The notes: generated from the letters alone by a model not told the origin. A DNA stretch of 64,000 bases from Roseinatronobacter bogoriensis DSM 18756 (GCF_004366635.1 NZ_SORN01000002.1:434001-498000); one strand, 5' to 3'. Counted from the first letter of the stretch, positions 17,470-26,226 are shown. Translations and numbers: made by a program.

Positions 17470-19257
17470 ATGACAGACACCAGTGCAGCGCAGCAGGATC
17501 GCGCAAAATCCAGAAACATGAGCGCGCTGCGTGGGCTGTGGCCATTTATCCGTCCCTATACCGGGTTGCTTATGGTCGCGCTCCTTGCGCTTGTGGCGAC
17601 GGCGGCAATCACGCTGACGCTACCTCTGGCAGTGCGGCGCGTGGTCGACGGGTTCGAGGCGCGCGAAATGGCCTTGCTGAACCAGTATTTCGCAGGCGCC
17701 TTCGGGCTTGCGGGATTGCTGGCTTTGGGAACAGGCCTGCGCTATTACTTCGTCACACGTCTGGGCGAACGTATCGTCGCCGACATTCGCAAGGCCCTGT
17801 TTGCCCGCGTGATCGACCGCAGCCCCGCTTTTTATGAGCGGATCATGACCGGCGAGGTGCTGTCGCGTCTGACCACAGATACAACGCTTATTCAATCGGT
17901 CATCGGGTCTTCAGTCTCGATCGCTTTGCGCAATGCGCTGATGCTGATTGGCGGGTTGATCCTGCTGGGGCTGACCTCGGCCAAGTTGATGGGCTTCGTG
18001 TTGTTGATGGTCCCTGTCATCATCGTGCCGATTGTGGTGATGGGGCGCAAGCTGCGCAGGCTTTCACGCGAGAATCAGGACTGGATCGCGGCCAGTTCCG
18101 GCAATGCCTCGGAAGCGCTGAGCGCGGTTCAGACCGTTCAGGCCAACACGCACGAGGCCGCAAGCCGCGCGGCCTTTGATCGTGTCACCGAAACCAGCTT
18201 CGATGTAGCACGGCGGCGCATCTTCACCCGCGCGCTGCTGACCGTAATCGTGATCTCGCTTGTGTTTACAGGCATTCTGGGCACGCTCTGGGTTGGCGCG
18301 CGTGATGTGGCCGCCGGGGTGATGACGCCGGGGGAACTGGCGCAATTCGTGATCTATGCTGTCATCGTAGCAGGGTCTGTTGGGGCGCTTTCGGAAATCT
18401 GGTCGGAATTGCAGCGCGCCGCAGGTGCGACCGAGCGTTTGATCGAGCTTCTTACTGCCGAAGACGCGGTGCAAGACCCGGTCGCACCCATGCCCCTGCC
18501 CAAGCCCACACGCGGTGCCGTGCAATTTGACGCAGTCACCTTTCAATACCCCACGCGCCCCGGCCAGCAGGCGCTGGATAATGTCACTTTGACAGTCTCG
18601 CCCGGAGAAACTGTTGCATTGGTTGGCCCGTCGGGCGCGGGCAAGACCACAATCCTGCAATTGCTGATGCGATATTATGACCCTATTTCTGGCCATATCC
18701 GTATTGATGGCATGGATTTGCGCGACATGGCGCGCAGCGACTTCCGCCGCGCGATTGCGCTGGTGCCGCAAGACCCGGTGATCTTTGCCACTTCGGCAAT
18801 GGACAACATTCGGTTTGGCCGTCCGGGTGCCTCTGACAGCGAAGTTATCGCCGCCGCACGCGCGGCACATGCAGATGTTTTCCTGAAACAGCTTCCCAAC
18901 GGGTATGATACAGAATTGGGCGAACGCGGTGTCATGCTTTCGGGCGGACAGAAACAGCGAGTCGCCATCGCGCGGGCCATCCTGCGCGATGCCCCAATCC
19001 TGTTGCTGGATGAAGCGACCAGCGCGCTCGACGCCGAATCCGAAGCCGCAGTGCAGCGCGCAGTCGATCACCTGTCCAAGGGCCGCACCACGATTGCCAT
19101 CGCGCATCGTCTGGCAACCGTGAAACAGGCTGACCGAATCGTAGTCTTTGATGAAGGGCGCATAGTCGCCACTGGGACGCATGACGAACTGGTCGCGCAA
19201 GGTGGTCTTTACGCCCGGCTTGCGCGTCTGCAATTCACAGCCGAACGTGCCGCCTGA
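17470..19257 (+). CDS. ABC exporter, fused membrane and ATPase domains (MsbA/multidrug type)
   Basis: A 595-residue half-transporter. Residues 1-320 hold six transmembrane helices of the ABC exporter type. The nucleotide-binding domain has Walker A GPSGAGKT near 387-394, the LSGGQKQR signature near 490, and Walker B ILLLDEATSALD near 510, followed by an H-loop (IAIAHRLATV). It would act as a homodimer. Substrate is unknown; lipid-linked or drug substrates are typical for the family. The DadA-like gene begins 8 bases after the stop, suggesting one transcript. Confidence 0.92.
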   Translation: MTDTSAAQQDRAKSRNMSALRGLWPFIRPYTGLLMVALLALVATAAITLTLPLAVRRVVDGFEAREMALLNQYFAGAFGLAGLLALGTGLRYYFVTRLGERIVADIRKALFARVIDRSPAFYERIMTGEVLSRLTTDTTLIQSVIGSSVSIALRNALMLIGGLILLGLTSAKLMGFVLLMVPVIIVPIVVMGRKLRRLSRENQDWIAASSGNASEALSAVQTVQANTHEAASRAAFDRVTETSFDVARRRIFTRALLTVIVISLVFTGILGTLWVGARDVAAGVMTPGELAQFVIYAVIVAGSVGALSEIWSELQRAAGATERLIELLTAEDAVQDPVAPMPLPKPTRGAVQFDAVTFQYPTRPGQQALDNVTLTVSPGETVALVGPSGAGKTTILQLLMRYYDPISGHIRIDGMDLRDMARSDFRRAIALVPQDPVIFATSAMDNIRFGRPGASDSEVIAAARAAHADVFLKQLPNGYDTELGERGVMLSGGQKQRVAIARAILRDAPILLLDEATSALDAESEAAVQRAVDHLSKGRTTIAIAHRLATVKQADRIVVFDEGRIVATGTHDELVAQGGLYARLARLQFTAERAA

Positions 19258-19264
19258 GCGCAGC

Positions 19265-20500
19265 ATGACAGCGCAGACTGAGGTCGCAGTGATCGGGGGC
19301 GGCATCGTCGGGCTGGCTTGCGCGCTTCAGCTCCGTGATCAGGGTCATGAGGTCTCACTGATTGCGCCGGAAGATGACGAGACGGGTGCCTCTTATGGCA
19401 ATGCTGGTGTGATTGCAGATTATGCGGTCATGCCTGTAGGCACCCCTGATGTGCTGCGCAACCTGCCCTCGCTTCTGTTCAATCGCGACAGCCCGCTGGC
19501 GATCCGGCCCAGTGCCGCACTCAGCCTGGCACCATGGCTGGTGCGTTTTGCCCGCGAATCCCTGCCCCGCCGCGCAGAGGCCAATGCGCGCGCCATCGCG
19601 GCCCTTCTGGCGCCGACCCCCAATGCTTGGCGCGACATGGCCGAGCGGATTGGCTGCACAAGCCAACTCAAGCCATTAGGGTCACTCTACTTTTTTGAAA
19701 CAGAGGCAGAGCGCCGCGCCGCAGATTTCCGTCCCTACCGTGCATTGGGCGTCGAGGTCGAGCAGATCAGCCGCGACGAATTGGGCCAGTTACAGCCCGG
19801 CCTGCCCGCGCATGTCGGCGCTGGCGCCGCGTTTTTCCCGCGCACGGTGACGCTGGATGACCCAACCGCCGTGTTACGCCTGTTGCGCGACAGCGTCGAT
19901 GCGGCAGGAGTGCAGCGGATAGAGGGCCATGTCAGCCGCTTGCACCGCGATTCGGGATGCGTGCGGCTGAGCGGTCCCGACTTCGCCCTGTCGGCCCGGA
20001 AGGTAGTTCTGGCCGCAGGGGCATGGTCCAAGAACCTGGCTGCAATGGCGGGCGACCGCGTGCCGCTGGACACCGAACGCGGCTATCATCTCGAATATGA
20101 CAGCCCCGCGCCAAGCCTGATCCGCCAGATGACACCCGTGTCGCGCGGGTTCTATTTCTGCCCAATGGCGGGGCGGCTGCGGGTTGCGGGCACTGTCGAG
20201 TTGGGTGGGCTGAAAGCGCCGCCCTCACCGCATCGTTGGACGGTCATGGAACGCGGTGCGCGCGCCATCCTGCCAGACTTGCCAGAACCGGACCGCCGCT
20301 GGATGGGCTTTCGCCCGTCCCTGCCCGATTCGCGGCCGGTGATCGGCCCCTCACGCAGCGGCGGGGATGTTATCCATGCCTATGGGCACGGGCATCTGGG
20401 CCTGACACTAGCCCCTGTCACAGCAAGAATCGTGGCCGATCTGATCGGAGGGCGCGCACCAGAGATGGATATAACCCCCTACCGCCCTGACCGCTTCTGA
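19265..20500 (+). CDS. FAD-dependent oxidoreductase, D-amino acid dehydrogenase-like
   Basis: A 411-residue protein of the DAO/DadA family. The N-terminal Rossmann motif VAVIGGGIVGLACALQL binds FAD and the C-terminal GHGHLGLTLAPVTARIVADL closes the flavin site. The family oxidises D-amino acids or related amines, passing electrons to quinones. A longer frame begins at 19181 inside the exporter gene, but the ATG at 19265 gives the canonical N-terminus. It follows the exporter by 8 bases. Its last 22 bases overlap the end of znuB on the opposite strand. Confidence 0.85.
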   Translation: MTAQTEVAVIGGGIVGLACALQLRDQGHEVSLIAPEDDETGASYGNAGVIADYAVMPVGTPDVLRNLPSLLFNRDSPLAIRPSAALSLAPWLVRFARESLPRRAEANARAIAALLAPTPNAWRDMAERIGCTSQLKPLGSLYFFETEAERRAADFRPYRALGVEVEQISRDELGQLQPGLPAHVGAGAAFFPRTVTLDDPTAVLRLLRDSVDAAGVQRIEGHVSRLHRDSGCVRLSGPDFALSARKVVLAAGAWSKNLAAMAGDRVPLDTERGYHLEYDSPAPSLIRQMTPVSRGFYFCPMAGRLRVAGTVELGGLKAPPSPHRWTVMERGARAILPDLPEPDRRWMGFRPSLPDSRPVIGPSRSGGDVIHAYGHGHLGLTLAPVTARIVADLIGGRAPEMDITPYRPDRF

Positions 20501-21282
20501 AGCACGGTTCCTGCAATCGTTGTCACCAGAAAGATCATGGCCGCAAACACCACGATTGAGGGGCCAGACGGCGTATCTTGCAAAAGCGAAAGCTGCAATC
20601 CACCCCAGACAGACAGTCCGCCAATGATAATGGCCCCGAGCGCCATGCTTTCGGGCGAGCGTGCAAAATTGCGCGCGGCTGCCGCCGGAATGATCAGCAA
20701 GGCCGCAATCAGAAGCGCGCCGACGATCTTCAACGCCACCGCCACCACAACAGCTAGCGCCAGCGTCAGCACCAATCGTTCATGCCCCGGATTGATCCCA
20801 GAGGCATGGGCCAGATCTTCGTTCAATGTTGCAGTCAACAGGGCTGCCCACCGCCACAGGATCAACCCCAGAACCAGGAATGAACCCGTCGCAATCACCG
20901 CAAGGTCAAACCGTGACACCGCCAGAATATCGCCGAACAGATAGGCCGACAGATCAACCCGCACCGCAGGCAGAAACGACACCGCCACCAGACCGAAAGC
21001 CAGCGCCGAATGCGCCAGTACACCAAGGGTCGTGTCCATGGCCCAGCCGCGCCCGGCCAAGACGGAAACGATCATCGCCATCACCAGCGCAACAACCATT
21101 GTTCCAATGAAAATACTGATCTGAAAGCCTAGCGCCAGCGCCACGCCAAGGATCGCCGCATGGGCCGTCGCATCGCCGAAATACGCCATGCGCCGCCAGA
21201 CCACGAAACAGCCCAGCGGCCCTGTTGCCAGCGCAACTGCCAAACCCGCAAGTGTCGCACGAAGCATGAAATCATCCAGCAT
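20479..21282 (-). CDS. znuB: Zinc ABC transporter permease ZnuB
   Basis: A 267-residue integral membrane protein with seven to nine hydrophobic helices and the ABC-3 family features CFVVWRRMAYFGDATAHAAILGVAL near the start and a long second half ending in TIAGTVL. It forms the channel for Zn2+ delivered by ZnuA. The frame is open to 21444, but the ATG at 21282, inside the last codons of znuC (11-base overlap), gives the family N-terminus. The 3' end overlaps the convergent DadA-like gene by 22 bases. Confidence 0.94.
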   Translation of the reverse strand: MLDDFMLRATLAGLAVALATGPLGCFVVWRRMAYFGDATAHAAILGVALALGFQISIFIGTMVVALVMAMIVSVLAGRGWAMDTTLGVLAHSALAFGLVAVSFLPAVRVDLSAYLFGDILAVSRFDLAVIATGSFLVLGLILWRWAALLTATLNEDLAHASGINPGHERLVLTLALAVVVAVALKIVGALLIAALLIIPAAAARNFARSPESMALGAIIIGGLSVWGGLQLSLLQDTPSGPSIVVFAAMIFLVTTIAGTVLQKRSGR

Positions 21283-22030
21283 GATGGGCGTGGTCCTCTT
21301 CGTGGTCGTGATTGTGGTCGTGATCATGTTCATGATCGTGGCTATGCTGATATAGCGCCAGCGCCCCACCCGTCCCCAGACCAAACAGGGCGCGGTATTC
21401 CGGGGCCGCGCGCACGACATGCGGCGCGCCTTCACAGCAGACATGGCCGTTGATGCAGATCACTCGGTCCGAGGCCGACATCACCACATGAAGGTCATGA
21501 CTCACCGACAGGACAGCACAGCCGATTTCGCGCCTGACTTCATCAATCAGGCGGTAAAAGCTGGCAACACCGGGCTGGTCCAGCCCTGCGGTGGGTTCAT
21601 CCAGCATCAGGATATCCGGTTTCACCAGAAGCGCGCGGGCCAGCAGAACCCGCTGAAACTGCCCGCCTGAAAGTGTCGCCATGTTCTGGCGTGCCACATC
21701 AGGCACGCCCACGCGTTCCAGCACAGTGGCAATCTCGGATGTGCTGCGCCGCTTTGGCAGTGACAGAAACCGCGAGACCGGCAGAGGCAATCCGGGGTCT
21801 ATGTGCAGGCGTTGCGGCACATACCCCACACTCACCCCCTTTGCCCGGGTGACGCGCCCGCGCGAGGGGGCAACGACCCCCAGAAGCGCGCGCAAAAATG
21901 TGGTCTTGCCAGATCCATTCGGCCCGACAATCGTCACGATCTCGCCGCGCTCCAGCTGGAAATCAATATCGAACAGAACCTTGCGCCCGCCATAGCTGAC
22001 GCCCAAGCCTACCGCTGAAATCAGGCTCAC
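21272..22030 (-). CDS. znuC: Zinc ABC transporter ATP-binding protein ZnuC
   Basis: A 252-residue ABC ATPase with Walker A GPNGSGKTT, signature LSGGQFQRVLLARAL and Walker B DILMLDEPTAGLD. The C-terminal tail is His/Asp-rich (HSHDHEHDHDHNHDH and on), a usual ZnuC trait thought to bind or sense zinc. A longer frame begins at 22057, but GTG at 22030 forms a GTGA overlap with the zur stop and has an aggggg ribosome-binding site, so I prefer it. It is the middle gene of zur-znuC-znuB. Confidence 0.95.
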   Translation of the reverse strand: MSLISAVGLGVSYGGRKVLFDIDFQLERGEIVTIVGPNGSGKTTFLRALLGVVAPSRGRVTRAKGVSVGYVPQRLHIDPGLPLPVSRFLSLPKRRSTSEIATVLERVGVPDVARQNMATLSGGQFQRVLLARALLVKPDILMLDEPTAGLDQPGVASFYRLIDEVRREIGCAVLSVSHDLHVVMSASDRVICINGHVCCEGAPHVVRAAPEYRALFGLGTGGALALYQHSHDHEHDHDHNHDHEEDHAHHAG

Positions 22031-22527
22031 GCTTGCGCCCCCTGACAAGCGCGACACAACCCGACCGCTTCGATCGTTGCACGATCAAGCGCAAATCCTG
22101 CTGCATCGGCCGCGGCACTCAGCGCGGCATTGACCGCACCGGCCTGCGCCTCGGTCACACTGTCGCAGGATTCGCAAATCAGAAAGGCCGCGCGATGGTC
22201 TTCGCTGGGCTGCGCGCAGGCCGTAAATGCATTCAGCCGCCTGATCCGATGTGCCAGCCCATTCTCTACCAGAAAGTTCAATGCTCGATAGGCAACCGGA
22301 GGCTGCGTGCCAAAACCCTCCGCCGCCAGCCGCTCCAACACATCATATGCACCAAGGGCCCCATGCGCCTGAAGCAGGATTTCCAAGGTTCGCCGGCGCA
22401 CAGGGGTCAGGCGCACCCGTCGGTCTTTTGCGCGGGCCTCGGCCAGATCAAGAATTGCCTGCACATTCGCTGTGCCACTATGGCTGGCACAGCAAAAACC
22501 ACCCTGCCTTGCATGCTCTGTCATCAT
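22027..22527 (-). CDS. zur: Zinc uptake regulator Zur (Fur family)
   Basis: A 166-residue Fur-family repressor. A winged-helix DNA-binding domain (about 25-100; RLTPVRRRTLEILLQAHGALGAYDVLERL) is followed by a dimerisation domain with a CESC pair and a closing CRAC pair that bind structural zinc. With zinc bound it represses zinc uptake genes. It heads the zur-znuC-znuB operon and is divergent from znuA; the 67-base gap between them carries a palindromic site that is the likely operator. Two adjacent ATG codons (22527, 22524) are possible starts. Confidence 0.93.
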   Translation of the reverse strand: MMTEHARQGGFCCASHSGTANVQAILDLAEARAKDRRVRLTPVRRRTLEILLQAHGALGAYDVLERLAAEGFGTQPPVAYRALNFLVENGLAHRIRRLNAFTACAQPSEDHRAAFLICESCDSVTEAQAGAVNAALSAAADAAGFALDRATIEAVGLCRACQGAQA

Positions 22528-22540
22528 TGCCGCCTTGACT

Positions 22541-22580
22541 GTTATGATATAACGTTAGATAGGTCTTGGGATGATATAAC
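22541..22580. promoter_or_regulatory. Putative Zur operator, two copies
   Basis: The decamer ATGATATAAC occurs at 22544-22553 and again at 22571-22580. The first copy is part of a palindrome (GTTAT, three bases, ATAAC; 22541-22553); the second keeps only the right half well. Both lie in the zur-znuA divergent gap, within 55 bases of both start codons. Zur boxes in alphaproteobacteria are AT-rich palindromes of this sort. Assignment to Zur is by position and form. Confidence 0.75.
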
Positions 22581-22594
22581 ACAAGGAGGACAGG

Positions 22595-23647
22595 ATGCGC
22601 TACTCACTCGCGCTGGCTTGCGCCATGATGGCCACACCAATTGCCGCCAAGGACTTGAATGTTGTTACCGACTTTGCGGTGACCCATTCTCTGGTATCGA
22701 TGGTGATGGGTGATGTAGGCAATGCTGAAGTGTTGCTTGACCGCGGTGGTGACCCGCATTCGTTTCAACTTCGCCCCTCTCAGGCCAGATCCCTGGCCGA
22801 TGCAGACCTGATTTTCTGGGTGGGTGAAGAGCTGACGCCCTGGATGGCACGCGCACTGGCAGGGATAGAGGCACAAGGCGATGTTGTGACGCTGATCGAG
22901 GCGGAAGGGCTGCATTTGCAAGACTTTGCACTTGGCCACGGCCACAGCCACGACCATGACGACCATGGGCATGACCACGATGATCACGGCCATTCTCATG
23001 ATGACCACGGCCACAGCCACGACGATCACGGCCATTCCCATGATGACCACGGCCACAGTCACGACGATCACGGCCATTCCCATGATGACCACGGCCACAG
23101 TCACGACGATCACGGCCATTCCCATGACGGTCTTGACCCGCACGCGTGGATGAACACCGGAAATGTGAAGATCTGGCTGGACCTGATCGCAGAGGAACTG
23201 GCTGAACATGACCCGGAAAACGCCGCGACCTACCGCGCAAATGCCGAAGCCGCGCGCGCTGAAATTGCCGATCTTTCGACAGAGATAACTGCAATTCTGG
23301 AACCTGTGGGCGCCGCACCTCTGGTCATGTTCCATGATGCCTATGGCTATATGATGGACCAGTTCGGGGTCAATGTAGCAGGGACGATCGCACTGGGTGA
23401 CGCAGCCGCTCCGGGGGCCCAACGCCTCAGCGAATTGCGGGCGCAACTGCAGGAAGGGGGCGCTGTCTGCATCTTCCCAGAGGTCAATCACAGTTCGCGC
23501 TATATCGATATGGTGGTTGAAGGCACGGGTGTGCGTGTTGGCGCAGAACTGGACCCTGAAGGCGTGTTGCTGGAACCTGGTGCAGATCTTTATCCGACGC
23601 TGATGCGAAACATCGCACAGGCGATGGCCAATTGCGTCGCAGGGTAG
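22595..23647 (+). CDS. znuA: Zinc-binding periplasmic protein ZnuA
   Basis: A 350-residue cluster A-I solute-binding protein. Residues 1-18 are the signal peptide. Likely zinc ligands are H55 (GGDPHSF), H190 (LDPHAWMN) and H254 (MFHDAYGY), with a late Asp in the ELDPEG segment. A very long His/Asp-rich loop (about 115-185) holds eight DDHGHxH units; ZnuA loops of this kind capture zinc and pass it to the main site. The gene has its own start with aggagga upstream and is divergent from zur-znuCB, sharing the operator region. Confidence 0.97.
   Translation: MRYSLALACAMMATPIAAKDLNVVTDFAVTHSLVSMVMGDVGNAEVLLDRGGDPHSFQLRPSQARSLADADLIFWVGEELTPWMARALAGIEAQGDVVTLIEAEGLHLQDFALGHGHSHDHDDHGHDHDDHGHSHDDHGHSHDDHGHSHDDHGHSHDDHGHSHDDHGHSHDDHGHSHDGLDPHAWMNTGNVKIWLDLIAEELAEHDPENAATYRANAEAARAEIADLSTEITAILEPVGAAPLVMFHDAYGYMMDQFGVNVAGTIALGDAAAPGAQRLSELRAQLQEGGAVCIFPEVNHSSRYIDMVVEGTGVRVGAELDPEGVLLEPGADLYPTLMRNIAQAMANCVAG
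22955..23122 (+). repeat. 42-bp minisatellite coding for the ZnuA histidine loop
   Basis: Three consecutive 42-bp units (22997-23038, 23039-23080, 23081-23122) are identical except for one c/t position, and a diverged unit precedes them (22955-22996). Each encodes two heptads of the HDDHGHS type that use alternating synonymous codons, so the DNA period is twice the protein period. The near identity suggests recent expansion and possible copy-number variation. Confidence 0.93.
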
Positions 23648-23686
23648 TCGGCGCAAAATACTGGACGCCAAGGCCCGCAAGGGTTA

Positions 23687-23717
23687 GGTCTGGCCCTGAA
23701 AGATCAAGGGCCAGACC
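23687..23717 (+). promoter_or_regulatory. Hairpin enclosing the ispH ribosome-binding site
   Basis: An 11-bp perfect stem (23687-23697 with 23707-23717) with a 9-base loop ends on the base before the ispH ATG. The only Shine-Dalgarno-like sequence (aaggg, 23706-23710) is in the 3' arm. No T-run follows, so it is not a typical terminator for znuA. The sequence shows the structure; translational control is inference. Confidence 0.7.
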
Positions 23718-24671
23718 ATGACAGACCTTCCCCCTCTCAAGCTTTATCTTGCCGCCCCGCGCGGGTTTTGCGCAGGCGTGGACCGTGCCATCAAGATTGT
23801 CGAAATGGCATTGGAGAAATGGGGCGCGCCTGTCTATGTCCGCCACGAAATCGTGCATAATAAATATGTTGTGGACGGGTTGCGCGCTAAAGGCGCTGTC
23901 TTTGTCGAGGAACTCGACGACTGCCCGCTGGATCGTCCGGTGATCTTTTCCGCCCATGGTGTGCCGAAATCAGTGCCCGAGGCCGCACAGGCCCGCCAGA
24001 TGCTGTATGTGGACGCAACCTGCCCGCTGGTCAGCAAAGTGCATATCGAGGCCGAGCGCCACCATGCAAACGGCTTGCAGATGGTCATGATCGGGCATGA
24101 AGGCCACCCTGAAACGATCGGCACGATGGGACAACTGCCAGAAGGCGAGGTGCTGCTGGTCGAAACGCCCGAGGATGTGGCCATGCTGGATGTACGCGAC
24201 CCCGCGAAGCTGGCCTTCATTACCCAGACCACCCTTTCGGTCGATGATACTGTAGGAATCGTCGCGGCCCTGAAAGCGCGCTTTCCCGCGATCATCGGTC
24301 CGCATAAAGAAGATATCTGCTACGCGACAACCAACCGGCAAGAAGCAGTCAAGGCAATTGCACCTAAGATCGACGCGCTGTTGGTCATCGGGGCGCCCAA
24401 TTCCTCGAACTCGCAGCGACTGGTTGAAGTGGGGCGCGCCAAGGGCTGCACTTATGCACAGCTTGTGCAGCGCGCAACCGAGATTGACTGGCGTGCGCTG
24501 TCGGGCATCGGGTCGGTCGGCATTACTGCGGGCGCGTCGGCACCGGAAGAACTGGTGAATGAAGTGATCGACGCGTTCCGCGCGCGCTATGCTGTTACAG
24601 TCGAACTGGTCGAAACAGCGAAAGAGCGCGTCGAATTCAAGGTCCCGCGCGTGTTGCGCGAAACGGCATGA
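23718..24671 (+). CDS. ispH: 4-hydroxy-3-methylbut-2-enyl diphosphate reductase IspH
   Basis: A 317-residue [4Fe-4S] enzyme, the last step of the MEP pathway, making isopentenyl and dimethylallyl diphosphate. The cluster Cys residues appear in RGFCAGVDRA (C18), VDATCPLVSKVH and EDICYATTNRQ. Other family marks are HNKYVVD and the SSNSQRL and GASAPE segments. Its start directly follows a stable hairpin. The DUF3429 gene overlaps its stop by 4 bases (ATGA), beginning a run of closely packed genes up to 26846. Confidence 0.97.
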   Translation: MTDLPPLKLYLAAPRGFCAGVDRAIKIVEMALEKWGAPVYVRHEIVHNKYVVDGLRAKGAVFVEELDDCPLDRPVIFSAHGVPKSVPEAAQARQMLYVDATCPLVSKVHIEAERHHANGLQMVMIGHEGHPETIGTMGQLPEGEVLLVETPEDVAMLDVRDPAKLAFITQTTLSVDDTVGIVAALKARFPAIIGPHKEDICYATTNRQEAVKAIAPKIDALLVIGAPNSSNSQRLVEVGRAKGCTYAQLVQRATEIDWRALSGIGSVGITAGASAPEELVNEVIDAFRARYAVTVELVETAKERVEFKVPRVLRETA

Positions 24672-25114
24672 TCCCGCGTCCCGCGCTATTGCTCGGCCTT
24701 TCGGGGCTGCTGCCGTTCATCTGGGGTGTCGCGACACTTTTGTCCCCCGCACTGGCGCAGACCACGCTGGACCTGATCGGTCCGCGCTTTACCGGGCCAT
24801 ATGTCCTGATCGCTTATGGGATCGTCATCCTTGGGTTTATGTCGGGGGTGTTATGGGGCTTTGCCGCGCGCGGGGCGGAAACAGCCTGGACCGGCTATGC
24901 TTTATCAGTCGGCCCTGCGCTATGGGCATTCTTTTTCGTTGGCGGGGGGCCGACACAGGCATTGACCGCTTTGATCACGGGCTTTGTCATCTTGCTGGTT
25001 ATTGATTTGCAATTCAGCCGCTGGGGCCTGACCCCGCATTGGTGGATGCCGTTGCGACTGATTCTGACAAGCGCGGTCGTGCTATGTCTGGCGGCAGGTC
25101 TCTGGCTGGGGTAA
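24668..25114 (+). CDS. DUF3429 inner-membrane protein
   Basis: A 148-residue protein with four to five hydrophobic helices. The N-terminus (IPRPALLLGLSGLLPFIWG), the central YGIVILGFMSGVLWGF and the late LQFSRWGLTPHWWMPLR match DUF3429, a proteobacterial membrane family without assigned biochemistry. It overlaps the ispH stop by 4 bases and so is translated together with it. No catalytic residues can be picked out. Confidence 0.82.
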   Translation: MIPRPALLLGLSGLLPFIWGVATLLSPALAQTTLDLIGPRFTGPYVLIAYGIVILGFMSGVLWGFAARGAETAWTGYALSVGPALWAFFFVGGGPTQALTALITGFVILLVIDLQFSRWGLTPHWWMPLRLILTSAVVLCLAAGLWLG

Positions 25115-25141
25115 GGCTGTGCACTAGGTGCGATGTAAGCC

Positions 25142-25759
25142 ATGAAAGACCAGACAATGAAGCTTTACTCCATGCCGTCTTCTGGCAACAGCTACAAAGT
25201 GCGGCTGCTTCTGGGGCTGCTGGGGCGGGAAGATGTGGAACGCATAGATGTTGAATACGGCTCTGCCACGTTAGAACGCGCACATGCTGATGGGCGACTG
25301 CCCTTTGGCAAGACGCCGGTTCTGGAGTTGGACGACGGTATACTTTTGCCCGAGTCAAACGCGATTCTGTCTTATCTGGGGCAAGGCAGCCCGTTTGTTC
25401 CGACCGACCCTGTGGTCCATGCTCAAATGTTGTCCTGGATGTTCTGGGAACAGAACCAGCATGAAGGCGTAATTGCCGTGCGCGCCGCTTTGCTGAACTA
25501 TCCGCACCGCAAGGCACAGGCGACACCAGAGCGCCTGGCGGAACTGCTGGTCAGTGGCACTGGCCTGTTGCAGATCATGGACGACCATCTGAGCGCGCGC
25601 GACTGGCTAGTGGGCAACGCCCCAAGCCTCGCCGATCTCTGCCTCTATGCCTACACGCACACGGCAGAGTCGCGCGGGGGCTTCGATCTGACGCCTTTCG
25701 CGGGCCTGCGCGGCTGGATCGCGCGCGTGGCAGCGTTGCCCGGATATGTGGGGCTGTGA
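25142..25759 (+). CDS. Glutathione S-transferase family protein
   Basis: A 205-residue protein with an N-terminal thioredoxin-like domain (MKLYSMPSSGNSYKVRLLL, with the cis-proline region KTPVLELDDG and the glutathione-binding ES in LPESNAIL) and an all-helical C-terminal domain with NAPSLADLCLYAY. The family conjugates glutathione or reduces substrates; the substrate is unknown. Starts at 25142 and 25157 are both possible. Its stop overlaps the rnhA start. Confidence 0.9.
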   Translation: MKDQTMKLYSMPSSGNSYKVRLLLGLLGREDVERIDVEYGSATLERAHADGRLPFGKTPVLELDDGILLPESNAILSYLGQGSPFVPTDPVVHAQMLSWMFWEQNQHEGVIAVRAALLNYPHRKAQATPERLAELLVSGTGLLQIMDDHLSARDWLVGNAPSLADLCLYAYTHTAESRGGFDLTPFAGLRGWIARVAALPGYVGL

Positions 25760-26226
25760 TGCCTGATCTTGTCGCCTACACTGACGGAGCCTGCTCAGGC
25801 AACCCCGGCCCCGGTGGCTGGGGCGTGTTGATGCGTGCCATGCGCGGTACAGAGATCATCAAGGAACGCGAACTATCGGGCGGAGAGCACGAGACGACAA
25901 ATAATCGCATGGAGTTGATGGCCGCAATCTCGGCGCTGGAGGTGCTGGACCGGCCAAGCGAAATTACCATCGTCACCGACAGCGCCTATGTGAAGAACGG
26001 CGTGACAGGCTGGATTCACGGCTGGAAGCGCAATGGATGGCGCACATCAAACAAGAAGCCTGTCAAGAATGTCGAACTCTGGCAGCGCCTTGACGAAGCG
26101 CAAGCGCGACACAAGGTGACATGGGAATGGGTCAAGGGCCATGCAGGCCACCCGGAAAATGAACGCGCCGATGAACTCGCCCGCGCCGGGATGGCCCCAT
26201 ACAAACCTGCGAAGAATACATCATGA
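25759..26226 (+). CDS. rnhA: Ribonuclease HI
   Basis: A 155-residue RNase HI that degrades RNA in RNA-DNA hybrids. The catalytic acids are D9 (YTDGACSGNPG), E52 (TTNNRMEL) and D74 (IVTDSAYV), with the last Asp in NERADELA. A basic handle region (HGWKRNGWRTSNKKPVKN) is present. Start is ATG 25759, in a TGATG overlap with the GST stop; a GTG three bases earlier would add one residue. The following membrane gene overlaps by 4 bases. Confidence 0.97.
   Translation: MPDLVAYTDGACSGNPGPGGWGVLMRAMRGTEIIKERELSGGEHETTNNRMELMAAISALEVLDRPSEITIVTDSAYVKNGVTGWIHGWKRNGWRTSNKKPVKNVELWQRLDEAQARHKVTWEWVKGHAGHPENERADELARAGMAPYKPAKNTS

Noticed and set aside
22955..23122. CRISPR-like array
   Set aside because: The units are contiguous, lack spacers and are in frame within znuA.
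22604..23680. 358-residue His/Val-rich frame antisense to znuA
   Set aside because: Its repeats are only the reverse reading of the znuA histidine minisatellite.
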